Source: Methylomonas sp. LL1
GTDB lineage: Bacteria; Pseudomonadota; Gammaproteobacteria; Methylococcales; Methylomonadaceae
Direction: 5' to 3'
Length of the DNA stretch: 64,000 nucleotides
NCBI RefSeq assembly: GCF_015711015.1
Contig: NZ_CP064652.1
Coordinates: forward strand, 61,317 to 125,316
Below are positions 46,321 to 54,872 of the stretch, in pieces. The notes under the pieces are model-generated. The model made no database searches. It saw only the letters and a list, made by a program, of their open reading frames with translations, and had not been told where the DNA came from. Within the stretch, counting starts at the first letter, position 1, and each line of letters starts with the position of its first letter. A program made the position numbers and the translations under genes.

Positions 46321-46367
46321 GCTAACAAAGCATTGCAGCGGACGAGCCGCTGAATGCGGCGTTAACC
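46321..46367. repeat. attC-like recombination site
   Basis: GCTAAC at 46321 and GCGTTAAC at 46359-46366 flank the imperfect hairpin GCATTGCAGCGG-ACGAG-CCGCTGAATGC. Integron attC sites have this form: TAAC...GTTA ends, a stem of this length and an unpaired stretch. It is 20 bases after the Argonaute stop, where a gene cassette would end. The core site is GTTAACC rather than the GTTRRRY consensus, so the call is tentative. Confidence 0.5.
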
Positions 46368-46532
46368 CCATTTATAAAAACTCAGTTATACCTTGTTGTT
46401 TAAGTGTTTTGTTTATAACTTCGCATAAGATTGATTATGTTAAATAATGGAAATTAACCGCTTAATTTTATAATAAAAACAAGCGTTTACATCGGGCCCG
46501 GTTTCGCTCTTTGCTAGCCAATGAATAGATGC

Positions 46533-46742
46533 TTATAAAGGGGTCACGTTTTCAGCTTGTGGGCCTTTGGGCCCAGCGGTCACTTCCATGGTCACGCGCT
46601 GGCCTTCTTTCAGGCTTTTCCGACCGCTGCCTTGGATCACACTAAAGTGGACAAAGACATCTTTGCCGCCGGCTTGTTCAATGAAACCAAAGCCTTTTTC
46701 ATCGTTGAACCACTTTACTTTGCCTTCTACTAGTGCTGCCAT
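46533..46742 (-). CDS. cold-shock protein (CspA family)
   Basis: 69 residues, a single OB-fold cold-shock domain with RNP-1 KGFGFIEQ and RNP-2 DVFVHFSV ([17 protein letters not shown] near the start). It binds single-stranded DNA or RNA and often helps translation in the cold or in stress. A 150-base leader (46743-46893) separates it from the ompA-like gene upstream on the same strand. It probably has its own promoter there, though no strong hexamers were identified. Confidence 0.95.
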   Translation of the reverse strand: MAALVEGKVKWFNDEKGFGFIEQAGGKDVFVHFSVIQGSGRKSLKEGQRVTMEVTAGPKGPQAENVTPL

Positions 46743-46893
46743 ATATTTCTCTGATTGTAAAAAACCATTGCTGGGGCGTATTGTTCATACGGACAGAATA
46801 ACAATTATCGCTTAATTTAAGGTTGAATGCGCGATTGGTAAAACCGCAAAAAGTGCCGGCAAGGTTACTGTGGGTAGGCAAAGTACTTTCCTA

Positions 46894-47382
46894 CTATTGG
46901 GTGACTGACGAGTAACTGCTTGTCGGTGTGACGTACACCAGTTCAATTTCCACCCGCTGGTTTTGACGCCTCCCTTCGGGTGTTGAATTGTCTGCGATAA
47001 AATCAGATCTGGAAGCGTAATTCACGTGAATTTTCAAAGGAGACACGCCACGCTCTATTAAGTAATTTCTAGCGGATACTGCCCTTGATAATGCAAGCTG
47101 CTCGTCCTTAGCGCTCGTGATTGGCGTACTGGTCCGGCCTCGAACCGTTATCAATGCGGCATTCTTGGCGTCGTCCAAAACCGACGAATCGTTAATGCTA
47201 GGACGAAAAGTAATGCTCCGATTATCAAATAAGACTGTTACGGTATTTGATCGTGGCATTTCAATGATGCCGACATCGGCTACCGTGTTTGAGGTAATCG
47301 GCTCAATATGGAATGTTTGCGCTTTTGCGACGTTTGCGAACGTCATAAATGACGCAAGTATGACTAGGCGCTTTATGGTCAT
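46894..47382 (-). CDS. OmpA-family protein of the Trb cluster
   Basis: 162 residues. A signal peptide (MTIKRLVILASFMTFANVAKA) is followed by an OmpA C-terminal peptidoglycan-binding domain (ITVRGRTSTPITSAKDEQLA, then SRAVSARNYLIERG and EGRRQNQRVEIELVY). The NQRVEI motif is characteristic. It lies 10 bases after traX on the same strand and probably belongs to the conjugation cluster, tethering the pore to the cell wall. Confidence 0.85.
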   Translation of the reverse strand: MTIKRLVILASFMTFANVAKAQTFHIEPITSNTVADVGIIEMPRSNTVTVLFDNRSITFRPSINDSSVLDDAKNAALITVRGRTSTPITSAKDEQLALSRAVSARNYLIERGVSPLKIHVNYASRSDFIADNSTPEGRRQNQRVEIELVYVTPTSSYSSVTQ

Positions 47383-47392
47383 AAATACTTCC

Positions 47393-48091
47393 TTATAGGT
47401 TGGTGAAAGTTGTGTCTGTCATGGAAATGATCCACAGAGCGGTTAGGTGCAATGGGTAAAAGGCATAGAACGCCCATTGGACACGCGGAACGGGCAATCG
47501 CACTAAACAAGCTATCAATGCAACCGGTAATACCGCCAGGGCCCAGTAATTGCCACTGATTAGACGTAATGACAGAATGGATATAGTTGCAATAATTACC
47601 GGGGCAAGCCGTGGCGTTTTACAATACCACCACGCCGATAAGCCAAGAATAAGACCAGGCCACCAATATTCGACCACTGAGCCACCAAGTAAAAACACTA
47701 CCGCCGCAGCTAGGTAGCCAGTGATCGTTTGATGCTCGATTAAATAAATGGTGAGCGTGAGAACCAACAACGCAAACATAAAGTTTAACGGCCACCATCC
47801 GGCCAGTAATCCCCCCAAAGCAAGGAAGGCCGGGGTTGCCAACGATCCACACAACGCCAATCGCTTAATAATCCGGATATGTACGCCACGCTCGAACGCC
47901 ATTGGCCTTGCAAGGTTATACGCGAGAACCAGAACAAATAACGGCATCGCTAAGCGGCCCATGTTGAATAAAACAGGAATGCCGCCCTTATATAAATATT
48001 TGTTGGTGTGATCGATAATCATAAGGATCAGTGAAAACCACTTGATGGCTTCAATGGTGCCATCTGCCACAACTACACGTGGATAGTTCAT
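47393..48091 (-). CDS. traX: TraX/TrbP-like membrane protein (pilin acetylase family)
   Basis: 232 residues, about eight hydrophobic helices, with the family start DGTIEAIKWFSLILMIIDHT (motif around IDHTNKYL) and GRLAMPLFVLVLAYNLARP. TraX of F and TrbP of RP4 modify the pilin N-terminus. In RP4 trbP lies after trbL and trbN, as here. A 15-bp palindrome (48105-48119) lies just upstream, between it and the transglycosylase gene. Confidence 0.88.
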   Translation of the reverse strand: MNYPRVVVADGTIEAIKWFSLILMIIDHTNKYLYKGGIPVLFNMGRLAMPLFVLVLAYNLARPMAFERGVHIRIIKRLALCGSLATPAFLALGGLLAGWWPLNFMFALLVLTLTIYLIEHQTITGYLAAAVVFLLGGSVVEYWWPGLILGLSAWWYCKTPRLAPVIIATISILSLRLISGNYWALAVLPVALIACLVRLPVPRVQWAFYAFYPLHLTALWIISMTDTTFTNL

Positions 48092-48104
48092 TCTATTCTT
48101 CCTT

Positions 48105-48119
48105 TTTTAGCGGCTAAAA
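48105..48119. promoter_or_regulatory. KorA-like palindrome, copy 1
   Basis: TTTTAGCGGCTAAAA, a perfect 15-bp palindrome upstream of traX. Identical or near-identical copies lie at 51299 and 59445. It extends the TTTAGCTAAA core of the IncP KorA operator with a central CSG. Confidence 0.55.
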
Positions 48120-48127
48120 TGAGACAG

Positions 48128-48706
48128 TTAGTCGGCGCTAACCATAATTTTGCGAGGGATGTAAGTTGTGGCCGTCTGCATTTGCATCGGCCTTTGATAC
48201 TGCGCCGTTAAGATATTCTGTTGACTCTGAGCGGGTGCCGGCTCCGTCTTCCTTGCTTGATGGACCTCTAAAGTTCCACCCTTTAGAACCACATCTAGCC
48301 AATCGGCCCACTTGTTGGCTCGTACCATCAAATCCGCCTTGTATATCCCATTGTAATAAGGCGTTCTTGAATGATAATTTGCGACTTTGGTCCACAAGTC
48401 ACCCTTATCGTCTTTGATATGAACAGCTAACCGCCATGCAGCTAGATCGTATGGGTAGCATCCGGCGCTTGCTACATCCTCTGGCGTAATGCCGTACTTT
48501 GCCAGTTGATTTAAGTAGGACGTATTGAATTGCATCGGGCCTACATCGTAAGTGCCATTTGTATTCCTGACCCATTGCCCCGGTTTTCCGCCTTCTTTCT
48601 CGGCAACAGCCAGCACAATATTCGCTGGTATATCAAATTTCTCTGCCGCAGTAATCGCGCAAACAACCTGCTCTTGTTTTTGTGGAGGAATGTCTATAGC
48701 GGGCAT
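48128..48706 (-). CDS. trbN: VirB1/TrbN-like lytic transglycosylase
   Basis: 192 residues with the SLT domain motif ANIVLAVAEKEGGKPGQWV (catalytic Glu in AEKEGG), then NGTYDVGPMQFNTSYLNQLA and ANYHSRTPYYNGIYKA. It cleaves peptidoglycan to let the conjugation channel pass. The reading frame lacks a signal peptide, but a 36-codon frame ending 1 base upstream (48708-48818) supplies one, so the gene may be split by a frameshift. Confidence 0.87.
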   Translation of the reverse strand: MPAIDIPPQKQEQVVCAITAAEKFDIPANIVLAVAEKEGGKPGQWVRNTNGTYDVGPMQFNTSYLNQLAKYGITPEDVASAGCYPYDLAAWRLAVHIKDDKGDLWTKVANYHSRTPYYNGIYKADLMVRANKWADWLDVVLKGGTLEVHQARKTEPAPAQSQQNILTAQYQRPMQMQTATTYIPRKIMVSAD

Positions 48707-48707
48707 A

Positions 48708-48818
48708 TTATTGTCTCGGACATTGGTTTAAGAAATTCGCGCGAGCTGTTTTCGGTTGAGAAAACACTAACGCTGAAAATATGCTGATTGCAATAATGCA
48801 AAGTTTTAACGTTTTCAT
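48708..48818 (-). CDS. 36-residue signal-peptide ORF, possibly the lost leader of the transglycosylase
   Basis: MKTLKLCIIAISIFSALVFS followed by QPKTARANFLNQCPRQ and TAA. Lys residues, a hydrophobic core and an ARA cleavage site form a good secretion signal. The stop overlaps the following ATG region by one base-step and the frames differ by one, so a single frameshift would fuse the leader to the transglycosylase. It could also be a tiny secreted or lipoprotein-like gene of its own. Confidence 0.6.
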   Translation of the reverse strand: MKTLKLCIIAISIFSALVFSQPKTARANFLNQCPRQ

Positions 48819-48831
48819 GATTTTTCACCTG

Positions 48832-50226
48832 TTATGCTGATTGCGCGTTACCGCTATTGTTACCGTTAGTGAATGCAGCGACTTCTTCGGCTGGATCAAC
48901 TGCCTCATCGGATCCAGATAAGCTATCTCCACCAAATGAGGGTGTTGTTTGCCCGCTATTGCTAATTGCGGATGCGACTTGGCCGCCGAACGTATTACTG
49001 GTTCTGTCCCTGATTTTCTGTTTTGCGACTTCGCCAATACCAGTCGCCAGATTTTTTATCATTGAAGGGCCATATTTGGGGTTGCTGTCCCGGCTGGACG
49101 TACTGCTTCCCCCCATTGCTTCACCAAGCGGTGTCGTCGTTTTTGAGGATGATGAATCGCTATTGCTCTGGCCGCCTTGTAGATAGTCGGCGGTCATCCT
49201 TGATGCTGAATCCGACCCACCACTTCCGGCGAATTCCGCTGCTTTATTGGACGCCGCCATAATGGCTTGAATACCGCCTCCGATATTCGTTGCTCCAGCG
49301 GCAATCGCCCCGCCAGCAACGCCGATGGCGGCTCCGGCAGTAGCCGCCGCCGCCATTGCTGAACCAGCTCCAAATCCGTGCCCAAGTGCCCCAGTTCCGC
49401 CACCGAATGCGACTTGCCCTAGCATTGGCGGCACTTTGTTGACCAATAACAATAAAACCACTGATGCGACTAGAAACGAGCCCATATCCGCGTAGGTCAT
49501 ATCGGCCTCCATTGCCGCGACATAATCATTGATAAAGGCTTGCCCAATCCCGACAATCAGAATCATTGCCATCAATTGTATGGCGACGTTCAGTACCGTT
49601 TTGTAAAAGCCAATTGCCATGTCCGTAGTCCAGCGGCCACCGCCGAAGCCCAGATAAATCACACCGGCATAAGCAAGGATCCAGCCGCTAATAAAGAGCA
49701 CAAGCATATTCGTAGCAATCAGGGCCATTATTACCAGTACGACCGCTCCCATGATAATCAGCGCAGCGCCCTCGACTGGTTCCCAGATGGAGGATGCTGT
49801 AATTGCTTTGCCAAACACCTGGAATCCAGCATCAATAATGCCAGACGGTGTTACCACTCCGAGGCCGGCCGCATTTGACCCTAGCGTTTGCATTGATGCA
49901 AATATGCCGGTCGCCATTGCAGGACCGTTACTCAACAACCACCAGAAGAACCCTGTGGTGATCGTGAACCGAAGGAATTCGGCATAGAACTCGCCAATAT
50001 CGGCCTTTCTTAATAATAAAAAGCCATGTGTCCATACCATAGAAATTAAGGCCAATACCCAGAATAGCCAGGTTGCTCTCGCAGTTATGGCGTCGGCCCA
50101 TCCGGCTGCTGCTGCGGCGAATCGTCCTTGAACATCATCCATAATGTTCGGCCCATCTATTGCCGCTAAGGCGTCAGTAGATAACGCTATCAGGATGGTA
50201 GCAATCAATAACATTTGTTTATTCAT
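48832..50226 (-). CDS. trbL: P-type conjugative transfer protein TrbL (VirB6-like)
   Basis: 464 residues from the ATG at 50226, which overlaps the trbK stop. A signal-like start (MNKQMLLIATILIALSTDAL) is followed by five to six membrane helices (WLFWVLALISMVWTHGFLLL, GAALIIMGAVVLVIMALIAT, then VVLLLLVNKVP). The tail is Gly/Ala then Ser-rich, typical for TrbL. It is the polytopic inner-membrane channel component of the mating pore. A longer start adds 18 poor-quality residues. Confidence 0.92.
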   Translation of the reverse strand: MNKQMLLIATILIALSTDALAAIDGPNIMDDVQGRFAAAAAGWADAITARATWLFWVLALISMVWTHGFLLLRKADIGEFYAEFLRFTITTGFFWWLLSNGPAMATGIFASMQTLGSNAAGLGVVTPSGIIDAGFQVFGKAITASSIWEPVEGAALIIMGAVVLVIMALIATNMLVLFISGWILAYAGVIYLGFGGGRWTTDMAIGFYKTVLNVAIQLMAMILIVGIGQAFINDYVAAMEADMTYADMGSFLVASVVLLLLVNKVPPMLGQVAFGGGTGALGHGFGAGSAMAAAATAGAAIGVAGGAIAAGATNIGGGIQAIMAASNKAAEFAGSGGSDSASRMTADYLQGGQSNSDSSSSKTTTPLGEAMGGSSTSSRDSNPKYGPSMIKNLATGIGEVAKQKIRDRTSNTFGGQVASAISNSGQTTPSFGGDSLSGSDEAVDPAEEVAAFTNGNNSGNAQSA

Positions 50227-50519
50227 TTGATCGTCCAATTTCGATTGTTGGCAGCACCGAACGTCACCCGGCGAGCACAAGCCGACGCTAGTCGACGCCG
50301 CTTTTTCTCATTCACAATGCGAGCAAGATTTTCATGTCGACAATTTATTTCATTGACAACAAACTCTTCGCCATCAGTGTCAGTGTCAGTGTCTGATTCC
50401 GCTTCCTCCGCGACCGGCAAAATGTCATCGCCGCGATTAAAAAGACCGTCCCAGTTGCTTACGGTTGTTGCAATCGCGGACACGATCAGTATCACCACCA
50501 GGATATATTTAATGGACAT
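50223..50519 (-). CDS. trbK: TrbK-like small membrane protein
   Basis: 98 residues: one N-terminal membrane helix (YILVVILIVSAIATTVSNWD), an acidic linker (EEAESDTDTDTDGEE) and a C-terminal part with two Cys and basic residues (CRHENLARIVNEKKRRRLAS). Its place between trbJ and trbL is that of TrbK of RP4, the entry-exclusion lipoprotein. The sequence match is too short for certainty, and no lipobox is seen. Confidence 0.6.
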   Translation of the reverse strand: MSIKYILVVILIVSAIATTVSNWDGLFNRGDDILPVAEEAESDTDTDTDGEEFVVNEINCRHENLARIVNEKKRRRLASACARRVTFGAANNRNWTIK

Positions 50520-50525
50520 GTGGAG

Positions 50526-51329
50526 TTACCTGATGCTCCAGCCTGCATTATCGCCGTATGCATACGGCACAACGTGGGCCTTGTCTGATGCCGCTTGTTG
50601 TTGTGCTTCCTTATTTGCAAGAGCCTGATTTCGGGTTATGTCGGCGTTTTGTTGCGCAATCAACAACCCGCGAATTTGCAGAAGCTGATTGGCCTGTTGG
50701 CTGGCGAGCTGATTGGTATAACCGATTGCCTTGACTTGACCATCGGCACCTTGTGCCGCCGCTTGAAGATCTTCAAGCGTTGCGGCATCGGCCTCCAAAG
50801 CGGTTTGTTGGCTATCCAGGCCTTCGATTGCGGCTTTGTTTGCTGTTTGTTGCGCCTCAGAACCAAGGTGAACAGAATCGCGTAAGTCGGCTAAATCGGC
50901 TTCCGTGCAGGCCTCGCCGTTAAAACATGCTGAGCCTCTATAAGTGTTGATGTCTTTAAACTTTGACAAATAGTTATCTAGGTTTCCGAACCTGTCTTTA
51001 TAACCAGTGACGGTATCAATGGTTCCGCGAAGTCTTCCCATTGTTGCGGTCGCTCTATCCCAGATATTGACCACTGGAGATGCAGTGTTTTGCAGCATAT
51101 TTTCGTATTGCTGCAACTGCGTTGAATACTGTTCCAGTTGAGTGGCATATTCCTGCACTTGCTTCAATGTCTGAGCGACTTCTTCAACGGCAGTCATAAC
51201 GTTTTGCGTCAGATTTGTGCCGTCAATTACTGGAACGCCCGCACGTGAAATCGTTGGTGCGAACATTGCTGTAGCGATCACCAAGCCTAACATCAATTTT
51301 TTAGCGGCTAAAATGCTGTTGTTTTTCAT
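50526..51329 (-). CDS. trbJ: conjugative transfer protein TrbJ (VirB5-like)
   Basis: 267 residues with a signal peptide (KLMLGLVIATAMFAPTISRA), then a long Gln-rich helical region (VQEYATQLEQYSTQLQQYEN and QQTANKAAIEGLDSQQTALE), the look of VirB5/TrbJ pilus-tip proteins. The 15-bp palindrome copy 2 (51299-51313) lies within its first codons. Confidence 0.88.
   Translation of the reverse strand: MKNNSILAAKKLMLGLVIATAMFAPTISRAGVPVIDGTNLTQNVMTAVEEVAQTLKQVQEYATQLEQYSTQLQQYENMLQNTASPVVNIWDRATATMGRLRGTIDTVTGYKDRFGNLDNYLSKFKDINTYRGSACFNGEACTEADLADLRDSVHLGSEAQQTANKAAIEGLDSQQTALEADAATLEDLQAAAQGADGQVKAIGYTNQLASQQANQLLQIRGLLIAQQNADITRNQALANKEAQQQAASDKAHVVPYAYGDNAGWSIR
51299..51313. promoter_or_regulatory. 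KorA-like palindrome, copy 2
   Basis: TTTTAGCGGCTAAAA, inside codons 6-11 of trbJ on the opposite reading sense. Binding here would block translation or transcription of trbJ-trbK-trbL. Confidence 0.5.
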
Positions 51330-51352
51330 AACTTACTCCTATGGTGTGAACC

Positions 51353-52756
51353 TTAATAGTCGAATGCTTGATACGGTTTGGTTAGCGTTAGATCTTTCGT
51401 AACGATAATGTTGAATCGATAGCCGGGTCTTATTTCCAGAGTCGGCGCGATATTCATGTTTTTCGCGATCATTTGGGAGGTCACACGGCCTAGTTGTTGT
51501 CCGAGTGCATTACTCATCGCACTGTTGGCATTAGGGGCCGTGTATCCGTTGTTTTGCTGGTTCTGCTGCTGGTTATAAGTAATTCCGGCAGTAATCGCCG
51601 ACATCAGCAGTGCGGAACCAAATATACGAACAAAGTGATGATTTACTTGGTCCGTGAATCCTGCATATCCCGCGCTATCGGCCCCCGGCATTGCGCCAAT
51701 ATCCATCGCCTTGCCATCGGGGAAGACGATACGTTGCCATGCAACAAGAACACGCGATTGACCGTATTCCACTTCGCTTGAATAAACACCAACCAATCTG
51801 GAGCCTTGCGGAACCAATAAATATTTTCCGGTTGCCGTATCAAACACGTCCTGTGAAACTTGGGCCATAATCTGCCCAGGTAACTCGGAATTGATCCCAG
51901 AAATTAACGTTCCAGGGATAATGAAACCGGCTCTCAGTTCGAATGGCGTTCTGGGCGCTTCTGGTAATGAGTCCAGTCGCCATCTATCGCTTGATCCTGA
52001 TTTCCCGAATTGATTGATGTTGTTTTTGTCACCCGTGCCTTCGGAACTAACGAGTTGCGGCGATAGTTCATTGCTGCCAATCCCGCCTTCCCCACCTGCT
52101 TCCATAATTCCAGACTCTTGCAATGCCGAAAGTCGTTTCTTATATGCGGTCATCGGGTCTGCGTCCGTCATTTGCTCTCTGACCGCCGCCAGCTTCGCGA
52201 GTACTCCGTCTCGGCTTGTTGTCTGAACTTGTGATGCTGAAACGACGGTTGGAGGTGAGCCGGCGCTACGCGGGGAAACTGCCGTTACCATCGTTTTTGC
52301 CTTAATTGCATCTTCAAATTGTTGACGCTTCATTGCGGCAATACGTGCGGCTGCATCCTCTTCCGGGGTCCGGGCTCTATTGGGCGCGGCGGCTGGGGGT
52401 GTAGGCGGCATATCGGCCCGAACAATTTTGACTGGCGGTGTAGGTTCCGCTTGCGGCTCTGGTTGCGGTTTAGTTTCAGGGGGAATAATGCCTCCCAGAT
52501 TATTGCCGACTATTTCCTTTGCCAACATATTGGCGTTCCCGCCTTTCTGCCGATCTGCTATATCGGGTTTGTTCTGCTGGTTTGCCCGGTCGGCTGCAAC
52601 AAGGACCATTATGATCAAAAATATTGAGATGGCGACGCCCAGAATAAGCACTGGCAAGTTATTGACCCGGCGAACGCCGTGACCGGCTTCTGGCTCATCC
52701 GGTGACATTTCCGGCGACATATAATCTTCATTGACGGTATCTGCTGTACGTTCCAT
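51353..52756 (-). CDS. trbI: conjugative transfer protein TrbI (VirB10-like)
   Basis: 467 residues from the ATG at 52756; a longer frame overlaps trbH. An N-terminal cytoplasmic part and one membrane helix (LPVLILGVAISIFLIIMVLV) are followed by a Pro-rich linker (ETKPQPEPQAEPTPPVKI) and a C-terminal TrbI domain (FELRAGFIIPGTLISGINSE, then ATGKYLLVPQGSRLVGVYSS). It bridges inner and outer membranes and forms part of the pore. Confidence 0.94.
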   Translation of the reverse strand: MERTADTVNEDYMSPEMSPDEPEAGHGVRRVNNLPVLILGVAISIFLIIMVLVAADRANQQNKPDIADRQKGGNANMLAKEIVGNNLGGIIPPETKPQPEPQAEPTPPVKIVRADMPPTPPAAAPNRARTPEEDAAARIAAMKRQQFEDAIKAKTMVTAVSPRSAGSPPTVVSASQVQTTSRDGVLAKLAAVREQMTDADPMTAYKKRLSALQESGIMEAGGEGGIGSNELSPQLVSSEGTGDKNNINQFGKSGSSDRWRLDSLPEAPRTPFELRAGFIIPGTLISGINSELPGQIMAQVSQDVFDTATGKYLLVPQGSRLVGVYSSEVEYGQSRVLVAWQRIVFPDGKAMDIGAMPGADSAGYAGFTDQVNHHFVRIFGSALLMSAITAGITYNQQQNQQNNGYTAPNANSAMSNALGQQLGRVTSQMIAKNMNIAPTLEIRPGYRFNIIVTKDLTLTKPYQAFDY

Positions 52757-52760
52757 TGCT

Positions 52761-53198
52761 TTACTCCATTTTTGCCCATGCGCCTGCTGACAAGGCGGTG
52801 TTATTCTTTGCCTCATAAGCATGAGTCAACGTAACGTCGTCGATCTTGAGCTTAAGACGATACAAATCTGGCGTATTAGATGGCCTGTCAATGACGTACT
52901 GGAATCTCAGTCCAGCGCCGGTGGCAGTTGATTTCGGGCTATATTCCTTCACTGCATAGCCTTTTGCTCTCAGCGATTCCAGCAACAACATGCCAAATCG
53001 GTCGGATTTTGGAACCACTTGGCCGAAATTGAATTGAGTTTGAGCAGGTGGATAGACCTTTTCCAGCTGCTGAATGGTATCGGTCGCAATGCCTTCATGA
53101 AGCCCAGAAGGCGCATTGGATTCGAAATTGCCGAATCGTTCAGTTGCGCATCCAAACAGTCCGGCAATACTGATGACGAACGCTAATATCCTGATCAT
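52761..53198 (-). CDS. trbH: TrbH-like outer-membrane lipoprotein
   Basis: 145 residues with lipobox GLFGC (Cys17) after a hydrophobic start (MIRILAFVISIAGLFG). The mature domain is beta-rich (GLRFQYVIDRPSNTPDLYRL). TrbH occupies this slot between trbG and trbI in IncP clusters. It stabilises the outer-membrane part of the pore with TrbG. Confidence 0.82.
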   Translation of the reverse strand: MIRILAFVISIAGLFGCATERFGNFESNAPSGLHEGIATDTIQQLEKVYPPAQTQFNFGQVVPKSDRFGMLLLESLRAKGYAVKEYSPKSTATGAGLRFQYVIDRPSNTPDLYRLKLKIDDVTLTHAYEAKNNTALSAGAWAKME

Positions 53199-53199
53199 G

Positions 53200-54102
53200 T
53201 TATTTCACCCGTTGAATGGTTACGGTGTCTTGATTTGAACCAACACCTGCAATCATGATTGCTCTATCGAATACAGTGTCGACAATGTAACGGTCGCCCT
53301 GTACCCGATAATTCACCATCACGGTTTCATCGTCCTCGAACACCCCCCCTTCCCTGCGCACAACAAGCAATGTCGGTGCTTCGGTTTGGGCCATTGTTTC
53401 CGGCATTTGAATTATGGTTTTTTGCTTATCGTGATAAACGCGAACTGGAGTCCATGAAATTGGGCCATTAGGTTCGATTTCATAATCGAAGCTCAGATCC
53501 CCTAAATACTCGCCGGTTTGAGGAATGGTCTTTTCTTGGCGTTCTTTATGTTCTTTATGGACGATTGCATTCCATTTCGCCATCGCATCCTCGGGATAAG
53601 TAAAAGCCACTTTGGGCATGTACTGTGTGCGGTGTGATCGTAGCTGCAAGTTATAGGCCCGGCGATTGGTTGTCACCGATAGCGATGTTTCCAACCCAAC
53701 ATCATGTGGCTTGATAATCAGATGTTGTACTTCGTTCGAACCGCTACCTTCTATCGCGGGTTCAATGGTCCATCTTGCGGTGTCACCGAGATTTATCCCG
53801 TTTACTTGTTCGCCAGGCTGCAACGATAAGTCGCACACCTGGAGAACTGCACAGACGATACTTGGTTGTTGAGCTCCATAAAGAAAAGTGATCGTACCGT
53901 TTTGTCCGCTGGTTGGTGCCATACCGGTTGCACTACTCGCTTTCCACTTTTCCGCTATCGCAATCGCCTGTTTTTCTTGCTTGGTTAATGTTGGGTTTTT
54001 CGTTGCAAAGTACATATCCGCCATATCCGGCTCGGCCTCGGCGGACTGCATTACAAATAGCGCCATTGCTATCTTTAGCATTGCTCTAAATTGTTTTTTC
54101 AT
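53200..54102 (-). CDS. trbG: conjugative transfer protein TrbG (VirB9-like)
   Basis: 300 residues from the ATG at 54102 (MKKQFRAMLKIAMALFVMQS, a signal peptide). The C-terminal CagX/VirB9 domain includes WTPVRVYHDKQKTIIQMPET and YRVQGDRYIVDTVFDRAIMI, the standard beta-barrel region. It forms the outer-membrane core with TrbH and TrbI. Longer starts give no signal peptide at the front. Confidence 0.93.
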   Translation of the reverse strand: MKKQFRAMLKIAMALFVMQSAEAEPDMADMYFATKNPTLTKQEKQAIAIAEKWKASSATGMAPTSGQNGTITFLYGAQQPSIVCAVLQVCDLSLQPGEQVNGINLGDTARWTIEPAIEGSGSNEVQHLIIKPHDVGLETSLSVTTNRRAYNLQLRSHRTQYMPKVAFTYPEDAMAKWNAIVHKEHKERQEKTIPQTGEYLGDLSFDYEIEPNGPISWTPVRVYHDKQKTIIQMPETMAQTEAPTLLVVRREGGVFEDDETVMVNYRVQGDRYIVDTVFDRAIMIAGVGSNQDTVTIQRVK

Positions 54103-54119
54103 AGAATTCCCTCGTTCGG

Positions 54120-54872
54120 TTAAAACTGTTGTTGTCTGGACCAAGAAAAGTCTTTCACGTAAATACCGATTGGGTTTTTACGGATTTGCTCTTCGCTTGT
54201 GGCCGGCGTTGGCTCAACGACTTTAATGGTGACTAATGCCCTCATGAATGCAGGTTTGCCGGTAACGACACCCTGCCGGTCGCGGGTCGTTTCAATCCAA
54301 TCGACCTCCCATGTGTCTGGGGTTTGGGCAAGGACATTCACCACTTCTACGCTTACCATTTCCTTTATCGCGCGTTTAAACGGACTAGACTCTTCGGTGC
54401 CATTCAACCATTCAGTCATTTTTTGTAGCGATGGATCCCCAGGAGCTAACATTGCGTAAACATCCATAACGGCTTTTCGTTGTAGCGCGATGTCTATGGT
54501 GACTATTCGAGAATTCGAGATAAAGGCTGATACGGCAGATGCAACTACTCGCCCATCCACTGGTGATGCACGGTCGGCTCTGGCGACAGCGGCGGTTTGT
54601 CCTAGTTTGTCTACCTGTATGACATAAGGCACAAATTTCGATAGCTGACCGATATGGATCATTCCGCCAACTCCGGTTAACGCCACTAACAAGGACAAAA
54701 TCCCCATTATTTGCCAGGCCTGCCGTGTAGCTATCACACCTTGAGTGTGATCTTTCCATGTTCGTCTTGCCGACAAATAAGGATTTTCGTTTTCTCCAGC
54801 TCTGCGACCACCAACCAGAACTTCCGGGCGCTTTCTGGGATCCGCTTTAGGGTCTTTTCTTTTAAAAATCAT
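54120..54872 (-). CDS. trbF: conjugative transfer protein TrbF (VirB8-like)
   Basis: 250 residues. A basic cytoplasmic N-terminus (KRKDPKADPRKRPEVLVGGR, then YLSARRTWKDHTQG) and a single membrane helix (AWQIMGILSLLVALTGVGGM) lead to a periplasmic VirB8 fold (NVLAQTPDTWEVDWIETTRD). It overlaps trbE by 4 bases. It acts as the nucleating scaffold of the mating pore. Confidence 0.93.
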   Translation of the reverse strand: MIFKRKDPKADPRKRPEVLVGGRRAGENENPYLSARRTWKDHTQGVIATRQAWQIMGILSLLVALTGVGGMIHIGQLSKFVPYVIQVDKLGQTAAVARADRASPVDGRVVASAVSAFISNSRIVTIDIALQRKAVMDVYAMLAPGDPSLQKMTEWLNGTEESSPFKRAIKEMVSVEVVNVLAQTPDTWEVDWIETTRDRQGVVTGKPAFMRALVTIKVVEPTPATSEEQIRKNPIGIYVKDFSWSRQQQF

